A DNA stretch of 64,000 nt from positions 86,483-150,482 of the forward strand of contig CAMVIT010000001.1 in the NCBI GenBank assembly GCA_947167635.1, given 5' to 3'. The notes under the pieces are model-generated. The model did no database searches, had not been told where the DNA came from, and saw only the letters and a list, made by a program, of their open reading frames with translations. This stretch comes from F23-D06 sp947167635. Lineage in GTDB: Bacteria; Bacteroidota; Bacteroidia; Bacteroidales; WCHB1-69. The number at the start of each line of letters is the position of its first letter. Position 1 is the stretch's first letter. Positions 54,281 through 62,336 of the stretch are shown here, piece after piece. The position numbers were made by a program, and so were the translations under genes.

Positions 54281-56341
54281 ATGAAGAAACTATTACTTGC
54301 TTTTATTGCCCTCTTCTTCTTGGGCACCGTTTTTTCCCAACAAACGGCAGTGAAATTGACCAGACAAGAAGCTGCCAAACTGCACGTCAGCGTGCCTTTG
54401 CATCAAACACAGTCTGCCACTCCGCAAAATTATGTTCCGAAGAATTTGCGTGGCAACACTCTCCCTTACTTCACCATCGGTCAAACCCGTTACGACATGC
54501 AAACCAATGGTTGCTTGCCCCAACGTTTGATTACATTCAACGACGGCACCTCTGCCGCAACATGGACCACATGCGGAACCAGTTCTTCCTCCCGTGGATC
54601 CGGTTACAACTATTACAATGGCACATCCTGGACCCAAGGTTCTGGTTCTGGCGCCCCGACAAACAGAATTGAAAGTGTTAAAACAGGCTGGCCTACCATT
54701 GCCCCGATAGGTGAAAACGGTGAAATTGTCATTTCCCACAACGGTTCCACTGGCCTTGTCGTTAGCGTGCGCCCCAACAAGGGCACGGGCGACTGGGCGG
54801 AGACCCTTCTCCAAGGCCCCTCTATTTATGACAGCTATATCGGTGGAAACAGCACCGCTCTTCTGTGGCCCTCCGTTGCCACGAACGGCAATACCATTCA
54901 CTTGATTGCCTGCACCGAGTCTGACACTGTTTCCCTCTACCAGGGCATCCAGACCTGCTTGCTGTACTACAGAGGCACCTACAATCCTTCCGACAACACC
55001 ATCACTTGGGAGAACCCCCGCATTGTGGCCGATATGGCCAACCACTTGGATTGGTTCAAACGTTTCGCCGGCGACAGCTATGTGATTGTGGCTAAGGGCA
55101 ACACCGTGGCCGTGGTTTATGCCGAGCCTTGGACTGATGCCTTTATGTGGAAGAGCACCGACAATGGTGAGAACTGGACCACCACCACGATTGTCAACTC
55201 CGTGGTTCCCGACAATTTCGATGAAGACATCCATCTGATTGACACCATAGACGGTCCCGCATACGTGACGGACGGTTCTTTCGCCGCTGCTATTGACGAT
55301 AACGGCAAAGTGCATGCCGCTTTCGGCCTCACCGCCGTGGCCAACTATGTACTTGATGATGGTTTCATCAACCTCTATTTCGGTGCTGGTGGACTCTTTT
55401 ATTGGAATGAAAACATGCCTACCATTGATGCACAGACTAATTATCAACTTGATCCAGACACCTTGGCTGCCCATGGTTACACTGTCTTCCCCTCTCGTCT
55501 TGATTTGGACGGCAATGACGGATTGTATGGCTTGAGTCAGCCTTCCAGCGAAACCTATTCTTTCGATGATTACCACAGAGCCGGTCCGGCCTCCATGCCT
55601 TCCTTGGCTGTTGTCGGCAACAATGTCTATCTGATTTGGGCATCTTGTCTGGAGTATCCGTTCATGGGTGTCAATGCTTCTAGCACCCCTGCCTATTATC
55701 GCGGTATTTTCGGTGCTAAGTCCACCAATGGCGGTACCTCTTTCGGAGACGGCATCAGCTGGATTTCTTACAACAAGTCCTGCTACTATGTGGACTGGGA
55801 CTTGTACGATTGGGATCCTGATGCTTCAGAATGGAACGACGGAAGTATCGAAATGGAGGGCGAGAACGTCTATCCTTCCATCGCTCAAAACATTGTCAAT
55901 GGCAAGCTGAACATTATCTGGCACAGCGACTACTTCCCGGGCAATGCCCAAGGCGGCGTTTCTCAAAACGACCCGACTTTGGTGCTCTTCACCTCCATCG
56001 ATGCCGACCAACTCGGTGTGTACAACAATATTGAAGAGATCCCGCAAGGCCTCTGGATTGACACTTGGACTGGCATTGCCGACAACACCCTGTCTGGCAT
56101 GCAGCTCTATCCGAACCCTGCTTCCGACGTTGTGAACGTGATATTCTCTTCCCAGGAGACCGCTAACGCCCAGCTCACCATCTTCAACCTGATGGGACAA
56201 CAAGTGTATAGCGAGAACATCGCTATCGCAGAAGGCGACAATATCGTGAAAATCAACACCTCCAACTTCCAAGCCGGTGTCTATATGGTGAACATCAAGT
56301 CCAACCAAGGCACTTCCACTCAGAAACTGATTGTGAAGTAA
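54281..56341 (+). CDS. T9SS-exported protein with Asp-box (BNR-like) motifs, 686 aa
   Basis: Signal peptide MKKLLLAFIALFFLGTVFSQ. The body is beta-rich with Asp-box-like motifs (KSTDNGENW, STNGGTSF), suggesting a sialidase-like beta-propeller; the sialidase Arg triad was not identified. The C-terminal ~85 residues are a sorting domain (LYPNPASDVVNV, LTIFNLMGQQVY, FQAGVYMVNI, QKLIVK). Placed directly after the exb cluster with an 84-base gap. Function could be glycan binding or cleavage. An intrinsic terminator follows. Confidence 0.85.
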   Translation: MKKLLLAFIALFFLGTVFSQQTAVKLTRQEAAKLHVSVPLHQTQSATPQNYVPKNLRGNTLPYFTIGQTRYDMQTNGCLPQRLITFNDGTSAATWTTCGTSSSSRGSGYNYYNGTSWTQGSGSGAPTNRIESVKTGWPTIAPIGENGEIVISHNGSTGLVVSVRPNKGTGDWAETLLQGPSIYDSYIGGNSTALLWPSVATNGNTIHLIACTESDTVSLYQGIQTCLLYYRGTYNPSDNTITWENPRIVADMANHLDWFKRFAGDSYVIVAKGNTVAVVYAEPWTDAFMWKSTDNGENWTTTTIVNSVVPDNFDEDIHLIDTIDGPAYVTDGSFAAAIDDNGKVHAAFGLTAVANYVLDDGFINLYFGAGGLFYWNENMPTIDAQTNYQLDPDTLAAHGYTVFPSRLDLDGNDGLYGLSQPSSETYSFDDYHRAGPASMPSLAVVGNNVYLIWASCLEYPFMGVNASSTPAYYRGIFGAKSTNGGTSFGDGISWISYNKSCYYVDWDLYDWDPDASEWNDGSIEMEGENVYPSIAQNIVNGKLNIIWHSDYFPGNAQGGVSQNDPTLVLFTSIDADQLGVYNNIEEIPQGLWIDTWTGIADNTLSGMQLYPNPASDVVNVIFSSQETANAQLTIFNLMGQQVYSENIAIAEGDNIVKINTSNFQAGVYMVNIKSNQGTSTQKLIVK

Positions 56342-56366
56342 TCCTTCTGCATAACACCATAAAAAA

Positions 56367-56391
56367 GCAGGCTCAACGGCCTGCTTTTTTT
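56367..56391 (+). terminator. Intrinsic terminator of the Asp-box protein gene
   Basis: GCAGGC...GCCTGC 6-bp stem, extended by A/T pairing, followed by seven Ts; 26 bases after the stop. Confidence 0.8.
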
Positions 56392-56410
56392 ATGCAACGA
56401 AATGATAAAT

Positions 56411-56439
56411 GTAGATCCGCCACATTGTGTCGGCTCTAC
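56411..56439. repeat. REP-like palindrome, copy 3
   Basis: 29 bp, GTAGATCCGCCACA...TGTCGGCTCTAC, a variant of the palindromes at 25502 and 30449. It sits between two convergent gene ends. Confidence 0.65.
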
Positions 56440-56445
56440 ACAATA

Positions 56446-57357
56446 TTAATTGAATTTCCTTCTTAACAAGTCGCAAAGAGAAAGGTATGTGGTGGAGGTG
56501 CTGTCCCAATAGTATTTCTGTTTGAGCGTTTCAAGCGTGTTGAAGGCCTCCTCCATATTGCGGCATAGGTTAAGGCTGGTAATGGCCGCGCTGAATTCCT
56601 CGCCTTTGTTGTTGAACAGCTCCTTGATATAGGTGAATTTATCGTTGATGGAGATGGCTTTGGTCAAATCGGAGACCTTGGCGTTCTGGAATTGTGCCCC
56701 CAACGAGTGGTCTTCGCCTTGTTGTTGGAAGAGATCGTTCAAGGAACGCTTGGGAGTGGCTTGGAAACGGGAAGGAGAAGGCTCCTTGGGCATGAATTGC
56801 AAAAGGTCGTCCTCGTCGGAGGGTTGGTTGCGTTTCTGCTCTTCCTCCTTGCGACGCTGTTCCTCGGCGAGGCGCTTCTGCTCCTCTTCCTTGCGGCGTT
56901 GCTCTTCGGCGAGGCGCTTCTGCTGCTCCTCCTTGCGGCGTTGCTCTTCGGCGAGGCGTTTCTGCTCTTCCTCCTTGCGGCGCTGCTCTTCTGCGAGGCG
57001 TTTCTGTTCTTCCTCCTTGCGGCGTTGTTCCTCGGCGAGACGTTTCTGCTCTTCTTGTCCCATTTTGAGGGCTACTTCCCGCTCGGAGGGGTCGTGAATG
57101 GCGGAATAGCTTTCGTGATCCGTGTCAAAAAAGAGGTCCACATCTTCCTCGATTCCTTGGTAAACCTCGTAATTCTGCCCTTTGACAGGTGCATTGTCAG
57201 TTGTTTTAGGGGCTTGGTTCATCTGCAAGAGCTCGTATATGTTTCTCATCTTTTCCAAGGCAATGTCTTTCTCGATGGCAGGCAGGGAGAGCCCTCCCTT
57301 GCAGACAAGTTCAAGTTGTTCAAGAATTTCGATTAATTGTTCAAAAGATTTTTGCAT
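56446..57357 (-). CDS. Coiled-coil repeat protein of Bacteroidota type, 303 aa
   Basis: I start at MQKSFEQ (57357); the frame is open to 57444, but that part lies under the tdk promoter. Residues ~1-80 are a helical head. Residues ~100-175 are five 14-residue KRLAEEQRRKEEEQ repeats, forming one long charged helix. The C-terminus is a conserved Bacteroidota domain (SINDKFTYIKELFN, MEEAFNTLETLKQKYYWD, SLCDLLRRKF). Function unknown; perhaps a scaffold. It is divergent from tdk by 100 bases. Confidence 0.75.
   Translation of the reverse strand: MQKSFEQLIEILEQLELVCKGGLSLPAIEKDIALEKMRNIYELLQMNQAPKTTDNAPVKGQNYEVYQGIEEDVDLFFDTDHESYSAIHDPSEREVALKMGQEEQKRLAEEQRRKEEEQKRLAEEQRRKEEEQKRLAEEQRRKEEQQKRLAEEQRRKEEEQKRLAEEQRRKEEEQKRNQPSDEDDLLQFMPKEPSPSRFQATPKRSLNDLFQQQGEDHSLGAQFQNAKVSDLTKAISINDKFTYIKELFNNKGEEFSAAITSLNLCRNMEEAFNTLETLKQKYYWDSTSTTYLSLCDLLRRKFN
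56831..57054. repeat. 42-bp tandem repeat within the coiled-coil gene
   Basis: Five copies of a 42-bp unit (56831-57040) plus a partial sixth copy to 57054. Copies differ at wobble positions while the protein repeat is almost unchanged. Confidence 0.85.
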
Positions 57358-57374
57358 TTTATGGCGATTAATGG

Positions 57375-57404
57375 TTTGACAAAAGCGAAATAATGTTAAT
57401 TTTG
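57375..57404 (+). promoter_or_regulatory. Promoter of tdk (-33 TTTG, -7 TAATTTTG)
   Basis: TTTG at 57375-57378 and TAATTTTG at 57397-57404, with 18 bases between, fit both halves of the Bacteroidota consensus. The leader would be ~50 nt. Confidence 0.7.
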
Positions 57405-57457
57405 CCGTTTCAAAAAAACGGCCAAAAATACAAAATTCTTTCATTCAAAAAAGAGAA

Positions 57458-58066
57458 ATGTTTTTAGAGAACAAAGCCAGTCGGAACAACAAAAAAGGTT
57501 GGATAGAAGTGATTTGCGGGTCCATGTTTTCGGGCAAAACCGAGGAACTGCTCCGCCGGATCCGGCGCGCGGAGTTTGCCAACCAGCAGATTGAGCTTTT
57601 CAAGCCCTCTATCGACACGCGCTATGACGAGGTGGAAGTAGTGTCGCACAACGAGAACTCGCGCGTATCCACGCCCGTCAACAACTCGTCGGAGATTTTG
57701 TTGTACGTCAACATGGAGACGGTGCAGGTGGTGGCTATCGATGAGATACAGTTTTTCGACGATGGCATTGTGGATGTGTGCAACAAGCTGGCCAATGCGG
57801 GCATCCGCGTGATTGTCAGCGGCCTTGACATGGACTATCAGGGTGTTCCATTCGGGCCGATGCCGAAATTGATGGCCGTGGCGGAATATGTGAGCAAGCA
57901 GCATGCCATTTGCACGCGCTGCGGCGATTTGGCGCAGTTTTCCCATCGCATTGTGGCCAAGCAGGGGCAGGTGCTATTGGGCGAAAAAGACGCCTATGTG
58001 CCGCTTTGCAGGCACTGTTTCGAGGAGATGCGGAATGCGGAACATGCAGAGGATACCAAACTTTAA
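57458..58066 (+). CDS. tdk: Thymidine kinase
   Basis: 202 residues, type II thymidine kinase (salvage of thymidine to dTMP). P-loop GSMFSGKTEELLRR, Walker B-like IDEIQFFD, and four zinc cysteines (CTRCGDL near residue 150; CRHC near 186). It is 17 bases before pta with no terminator between, so co-transcription is likely. The start follows a strong promoter. Confidence 0.95.
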   Translation: MFLENKASRNNKKGWIEVICGSMFSGKTEELLRRIRRAEFANQQIELFKPSIDTRYDEVEVVSHNENSRVSTPVNNSSEILLYVNMETVQVVAIDEIQFFDDGIVDVCNKLANAGIRVIVSGLDMDYQGVPFGPMPKLMAVAEYVSKQHAICTRCGDLAQFSHRIVAKQGQVLLGEKDAYVPLCRHCFEEMRNAEHAEDTKL

Positions 58067-58083
58067 TACTAAAATACAGATCT

Positions 58084-59091
58084 ATGAACTTAATTGACAA
58101 AATCAAAGCGAATGCCATCGAGGCCAAAAAGCGCATTGTCCTGGCCGAGGGCGAAGAGGAAAGAACATTGAAAGCCGCCGATATCATCCTGGAAAAGGGA
58201 TATGCCGGCATTGTCTTGTTGGGCAACAAAGCCGTGATCGAGGGCAAGGCCGCCGAGTGGGGGCTGAAGAACCTTGACAAGGCCGAGATTATTGACCCGA
58301 TGGACAACCCCAAAAAGGAGTATTATGCCGAGATGCTTTGCGAAATCCGCAAGAAAAAGGGCATGACCATTGAGGAGGCCCGCAAGTTGGTGGAGGATCC
58401 CCTCTATTTGGGCACATTGCTCATCAAGAACGGCGATGCCGACGGAGAGGTGACCGGTGCGCAACATGCCACCGGCGACGTGCTTCGCCCCGCTTTCCAG
58501 ATTGTGAAGACGCTGCCCGGCATCTCTGTGGTGTCAGGTGCCTTCATCATGTGCTTCCCCGACAAGAAGTGGGGTGACGACGGCATCATGGTTTTCGCCG
58601 ACTGTGCCGCCGACCCGAACACGGATGAGAACAAGCTGGCCCAGATCGCCGTGGTGACCGCGCAAACTGCCCGCACCATCGCCGGCATCGAGCCGAGAGT
58701 GGCCATGCTGAGCTTCTCCACCAAGGGCTCTGCCAAGCATGAGTTGGTGGACAAGGTGGTCAACGCCACCCGCATCGCCAAGGAGATGGACCCGAATCTC
58801 GTTATCGACGGCGACCTGCAGGCCGACGCCGCCATCATTCCGGAAGTGGCCGCCAAGAAGGCTCCGGACAGCCCTGTGGCAGGCAAGGCCAACGTGCTGG
58901 TCTTCCCCTCCCTCGAAGTGGGTAACATCGCCTACAAGCTCGTGCAGCGCATGGCCGGCGCCGATGCCATCGGACCTGTCATGCAGGGCATGGCCGCCCC
59001 CATCAACGACCTCTCCCGCGGTTGCTCTGTGGAGGATATCGTCAGCTTGGTGGCCATCACAGCCTGCCAAGCTGCCGGCAACAAGTTCTAA
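58084..59091 (+). CDS. pta: Phosphate acetyltransferase
   Basis: 335 residues, the short Pta form. Interconverts acetyl-CoA and acetyl phosphate, the first step of acetate formation. Family blocks: VLAEGEEERTLKAA, DGEVTGAQHATGDVLRPA, FSTKGSAKHE, VLVFPSLEVGNIAYKLVQR, GPVMQGM. No acetate kinase is adjacent in the window. The ORF is open upstream into tdk, but the family start is at 58084. A terminator lies just downstream. Confidence 0.95.
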   Translation: MNLIDKIKANAIEAKKRIVLAEGEEERTLKAADIILEKGYAGIVLLGNKAVIEGKAAEWGLKNLDKAEIIDPMDNPKKEYYAEMLCEIRKKKGMTIEEARKLVEDPLYLGTLLIKNGDADGEVTGAQHATGDVLRPAFQIVKTLPGISVVSGAFIMCFPDKKWGDDGIMVFADCAADPNTDENKLAQIAVVTAQTARTIAGIEPRVAMLSFSTKGSAKHELVDKVVNATRIAKEMDPNLVIDGDLQADAAIIPEVAAKKAPDSPVAGKANVLVFPSLEVGNIAYKLVQRMAGADAIGPVMQGMAAPINDLSRGCSVEDIVSLVAITACQAAGNKF

Positions 59092-59105
59092 TACCGTTAA
59101 CTCAA

Positions 59106-59143
59106 GGCGCGCACGCTTGACATGGCGTGTCGCGCCTTTTTTT
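59106..59143 (+). terminator. Terminator after pta
   Basis: GGCGCGCACGC pairs with GCGTGTCGCGCC with one bulged T, followed by seven Ts. It lies only 13 bases before the next start, so the next gene likely has its own start of transcription. Confidence 0.75.
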
Positions 59144-59155
59144 ATCTTTTTTATT

Positions 59156-59758
59156 ATGAAAAAAATAGCATTGACTGTTGCGGGACTCCTCCTGTCCATC
59201 GCCGTGATGGCACAGAATCCAACGGTTCCCATTCCGAGCAACTTGCGCACGGGAGTCCGCACAACACAGAAAAAGGAATCCGATAAAAAACTCGAATTCT
59301 TTGTGGGAGGCAATATCAATTCGAATTTTGGCTACAACCTCGCCCTGGCCCCGGAATTGGGTGTCCACATCACGGACTGGTTCTCTGTCGGGGCGGGTCC
59401 TCGTTATGAGCTTTCTTTCATGGGGATGGGAATGGGAAACTATACTGCCTTGCACGCTTTTGGCGCCAGCGTCTTCACGGAGTTCCTCATTGCGCGTTAT
59501 TTTCTGGTGCATGCGGGATATGAGTTCCTCAACTATCCTTCTTTCTGCGATGAGGAAGGATACCCTCTGTCAACCCCCATGCGCAAAAACAACCATGCCT
59601 TGGCCCTTGGCATCGGATTCAAGAGCTATATCGGCACGGACTTGAGTCTGTATGCGCTCTATGTGATTTACCCCACACAGCCGCTCAATAAAAATTACAA
59701 CGACTACTACGCTCCGATGCCCATGTTCGCGCGCGTGGGAATCACGTATGACTTTTAG
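59156..59758 (+). CDS. Outer-membrane barrel-like protein, 200 aa
   Basis: Signal peptide MKKIALTVAGLLLSIAVMAQ, then a Lys-rich linker and alternating strands (LEFFVGGNINSNFGYNLAL, WFSVGAGPRYELSF, RYFLVHAGYEFLNY), ending MFARVGITYDF with terminal Phe. Fits a small OM barrel. Function unknown. The next gene starts 6 bases after its stop. Confidence 0.75.
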   Translation: MKKIALTVAGLLLSIAVMAQNPTVPIPSNLRTGVRTTQKKESDKKLEFFVGGNINSNFGYNLALAPELGVHITDWFSVGAGPRYELSFMGMGMGNYTALHAFGASVFTEFLIARYFLVHAGYEFLNYPSFCDEEGYPLSTPMRKNNHALALGIGFKSYIGTDLSLYALYVIYPTQPLNKNYNDYYAPMPMFARVGITYDF

Positions 59759-59764
59759 GCCGTC

Positions 59765-60994
59765 ATGAGCAACACGCGCTTCCACTTCCAACTGGCCAAT
59801 CGGATCCTGAAGGACAAGGGCAACCGCTTTTCGCGACCCATTGTGGCGCTGTCGGTGTGCGGTGTCTCCTTGGGATTGGTCATCATGATGGTGGCTATTG
59901 GCATCACTTCCGGCTATAAGCGCGAAATCCGCGACAAAGTCATCGCGATGGGCTCCCACATCCGTATAGCCCACTACGACGAGAACTACACCTACGAGCA
60001 GGTGCCGTTCAACAAAAGCCAGCCTTTCGTCGAGCAGCTGCGACAAAATCCCGACATTGCGAGTGTGCAGAACTTTGCCACCAAAGTGGGCATTGTCAAA
60101 ACCACCGATCAGGTGGAGGGCATTGTGCTCAAGGGCATGGATGCCACCTTCAATCAGTCCCTTTTCCGTAAAAACATCATGGAAGGAGACTCTTTGTGTT
60201 TGGGCGACACGGTCGTCGACAATCATATTATAATTTCGAAACATCTGTCCGATAAGTTGTTGCTGCATGTCGGCGACAAAGTGCAGACCTATTTCGTGCA
60301 GGATCCGCCGCGTGCCCGCAAATTCACGGTGGCGGCCATTTACCAGACAGGCCTGCCGGAATATGACGAGCGTTTTGCCCTCGTCGATCTGCGTCACATC
60401 CAGAAACTCAACGACTGGCCCGACAGCCTTGTCAGCGGCATCGAGGTGCTCATCCGCGACTACGACCGTATTGCCGAGATGGGCGAGTACGTACATCATC
60501 GCCTGCCCTTGGAGTTGAAGGCAGAGACCATCTATCAGATCTATCCCGAAATATTTGAATGGATTGCCCTTTTCGACACCAATGTGGCCGTGCTGCTGCT
60601 CATCACGACGTGTGTATGCATCGTCACCATGATGTGCATCTTTTTCATTGTCATCTTGGAACAAACGCAAACCATCGGTATCCTTAAATCATTGGGCATG
60701 AAGACGCGGCATGTGGTTCACACCTTCATGATCGTGGCCGGGCGCATCTTGTTGCGCGGCATGCTCATCGGCGATGCCATCGCGCTGCTGTTCGGCCTCC
60801 TGCAGCAGCGTTTTCACTTTGTCAAGCTTAACCCCGAGACCTACTACACCGATTTTGTCCCGGTACATTACGATCCGTGGGCGGTAATCGGCCTCAATTT
60901 GGGCGTTTTCGTCATCTGCATGGCCGTGCTGGTCATCCCCGCCTGGGTGGTGGGCCGCAAAATCACGCCGGTGAACGCGGTGAGGTTTGAGTAG
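59765..60994 (+). CDS. LolC/LolE-type ABC transporter permease, 409 aa
   Basis: FtsX-like fold: a membrane helix at residues ~25-48 with VIMMVAIGITSGYKREIRDKV, a ~220-residue periplasmic domain, then three helices at the end (VLLLITTCVCIVTMMCIFFIVIL; the SLGMKTRHVVHTFMIVAGRILL loop; LGVFVICMAVLVIPAWVVGRKITPVNAVRFE). Proteins of this type release lipoproteins or act with an ABC ATPase. No ATPase gene is next to it. Its coupling to an OM barrel gene suggests an envelope role. Confidence 0.85.
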   Translation: MSNTRFHFQLANRILKDKGNRFSRPIVALSVCGVSLGLVIMMVAIGITSGYKREIRDKVIAMGSHIRIAHYDENYTYEQVPFNKSQPFVEQLRQNPDIASVQNFATKVGIVKTTDQVEGIVLKGMDATFNQSLFRKNIMEGDSLCLGDTVVDNHIIISKHLSDKLLLHVGDKVQTYFVQDPPRARKFTVAAIYQTGLPEYDERFALVDLRHIQKLNDWPDSLVSGIEVLIRDYDRIAEMGEYVHHRLPLELKAETIYQIYPEIFEWIALFDTNVAVLLLITTCVCIVTMMCIFFIVILEQTQTIGILKSLGMKTRHVVHTFMIVAGRILLRGMLIGDAIALLFGLLQQRFHFVKLNPETYYTDFVPVHYDPWAVIGLNLGVFVICMAVLVIPAWVVGRKITPVNAVRFE

Positions 60995-61028
60995 GAGGTG
61001 GCTGGTGGTTGGTCTTTAATGTTGACAA

Positions 61029-61056
61029 TTAAGAAATTAAGGAGTTAAGAAATTAA
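61029..61056. repeat. 28-nt TTAAGAAATTAAGGAG repeat (copy 2, inverted)
   Basis: Perfect inverted copy of 14562-14589. It lies between the permease gene and the collapsed locus. A 9-bp stem hairpin (ACCAATAGC, 61058-61087) follows and overlaps the stop of the regulator remnant. Confidence 0.7.
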
Positions 61057-61075
61057 TACCAATAGCCATTTGCAG

Positions 61076-61288
61076 TTAGCTATTGGTTGTTGGTTCGTCC
61101 TTTTCTTCCGGCGGGTTGTTGACGGCTTTGTAACCGCCAGTCTTCTTGCTGCCGGTATGCTCGATGAGGCCCTGCTTCTTGAGTTCGACGATGCTGCGCT
61201 CGACGGTGCTCAATGAGAAGCCTGTCGCAGCGACGATATCCGCCGTACTGCAGTTTGGCTGTTTTTCTATACAGGCAAGAACCTCTTG
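61076..61288 (-). pseudogene. Remnant of a LytTR/winged-helix regulator (C-terminal end only)
   Basis: Open on the minus strand from CAA at 61288 to a TAA stop at 61076 and in frame as VLACIEKQPNCSTADIVAAT, SLSTVERSIVELKKQ, GSKKTGGYKAVN. By eye about half of the residues equal the C-terminal winged helix of the regulator at 40352 (CNTTDIVAQT, SLSTVERCLSELRKRK, GSKRHGGY). The membrane and LytTR parts are absent and there is no start codon. It meets a T9SS tail head-to-head at 61279-61288. Confidence 0.8.
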
Positions 61289-61443
61289 TTACCATTACGG
61301 ACATATTAGGCAGAGTATGCCACCAACAGAATGCTGAAGGAATCCGTTGCCGGATTCCAGTGGCGGATTTGCCGGCAGGAATGTATTTCCTGACCTATAG
61401 GGATAGTAAAAGAACTGTGACAAAGAAGTTTTTGAAAGAATAA
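61279..61443 (+). pseudogene. Remnant of a T9SS cargo gene (sorting-domain tail only)
   Basis: In frame EPLVTITDILGRVC, IPVADLPAGMYFLTYRDSKR, TVTKKFLKE then TAA. It matches the tails of the cargo proteins, best the one ending at 48307 (HLASGVYFVQIKGG...RVTKKLIKE). There is no start or upstream domain; a nominal ATG at 61213 reads backwards through the regulator fragment. An internal deletion of a locus like 40352-44474 explains both remnants. Confidence 0.8.
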
Positions 61444-61472
61444 CCGTTATGAAAGGGAAAAAACCAAGGCAG

Positions 61473-61681
61473 TTATATACCTGGTGGCACAAGGCCAGTA
61501 GTAACAGCTCTCCAAACAACGGTTTTTTTCCAACGCCTCCCTTTCGCGGCGAGCAAGTTTTATGCATCTTGGATGCCGGCTCCCGCGCCGCGAGGGTTGT
61601 CGGTTGCGCGCCTCTTCCCCATATTGCGCTCCTTTCAGTCGCTTATATGGGGTTAATAAGATTGTGTCCCTCCGGGACAAT
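61473..61681. repeat. 209-bp repeat, copy 1 (modules a', b)
   Basis: Starts TTATATAC 29 bases after the cargo remnant's stop and ends with GTCCCTCCGGGACAAT. It is almost identical, with no length change, to 63648-63856. The b part matches 14409-14470 and 48500-48560. Confidence 0.9.
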
Positions 61682-61715
61682 AATTTGAGTGGTACGGTTT
61701 GCGACCACTTATACA

Positions 61716-61809
61716 GCCTCGGAGAGGCGGCACGCACGGAGTGCAATTAACACCATACGCAGTGTGGTGATGGAGCGCCTGTATGCCACCCGGCATCTCG
61801 GAGAGATGC
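61716..61809. repeat. Two short hairpins sharing CTCGGAGAG
   Basis: GCCTCGGAGAGGC at 61716-61728 and GCATCTCGGAGAGATGC at 61793-61809 are perfect palindromes around GGA. They belong to the same repeat-rich stretch. Confidence 0.55.
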
Positions 61810-61854
61810 TACTGACTGCATCCCATCACGCCTCGTGTCCCGCAGGTGCTGGCA

Positions 61855-62043
61855 GGAGATTCCGCTCGCTCACTGCGTTCGCAGCGGAATGGTGAGGCCC
61901 ACCGGAGGGAACAGGGGGGAGATGGGCGGCGAGGGAAAAGTCTCTGGCAACGGCACGTCCCAACCCGCCGCCCATCTCCCCCTTCTTCTCCCCGCATGCG
62001 GCGCACCATTCCGCGAAACGCGACAGCGTTGAGCGGAATCTCC
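61855..62043. repeat. 189-bp nested palindromic element
   Basis: Arms: 61855-61867 with 62031-62043 (13 bp), 61885-61894 with 62004-62013 (10 bp) and 61915-61930 with 61967-61982 (16 bp), each a perfect inverse. A large cruciform or RNA hairpin is expected. The right part (CACCATTCCGCGAAACGCGA) resembles 14091-14110. Confidence 0.75.
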
Positions 62044-62113
62044 GGGCAATGTGCGATTTGCAACGTGCGATTATGGTCAATTATCAGAGACGGCAAACAG
62101 TGTTTTGTCTTAA

Positions 62114-62145
62114 CCCTTCACACAATACCTGTTTTATCCCTTCAC
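62114..62145 (+). promoter_or_regulatory. CCCTTCAC pair, 24 bp apart
   Basis: CCCTTCAC at 62114-62121 and 62138-62145; same spacing as the CCCTCAC pair at 41524/41548. Candidate binding sites. Confidence 0.45.
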
Positions 62146-62235
62146 ATCGTTGCAATGCGTTTGTTTTATAACACGTTGATTATCAAAGTTTTTGCACCCC
62201 ACCATAAAGATTGATTTTTTCATGGGTTCATATTT

Positions 62236-62308
62236 TTGCAGCAGGGGGTTCACATTTCTGGTGTGAAGGGATAAAATATCATCATAATATCGTACTTTTG
62301 CCAGCAAA
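62236..62308 (+). promoter_or_regulatory. Promoter like that of the 41.7-kb cargo operon
   Basis: GTGAAGG at 62263-62269, a degenerate partner 21 bp upstream (CAGGGGG, 62242-62248), ACATTTCTG between, ATAAAA just after, and the -7 box TACTTTTG at 62293-62300. It aligns along ~75 bp with 41648-41727. A clear AGGAG-like stretch (AAAGGAGC) lies just before the ATG. Confidence 0.6.
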
Positions 62309-62336
62309 AACAATAGAAAAAGAAAGGAGCATTATT

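Noticed and set aside
61213..61443. ATG at 61213 as the start of a real 76-aa gene
   Set aside because: The first 22 codons are the antisense of the regulator remnant; only the tail from 61279 is family sequence, so it is a fragment.
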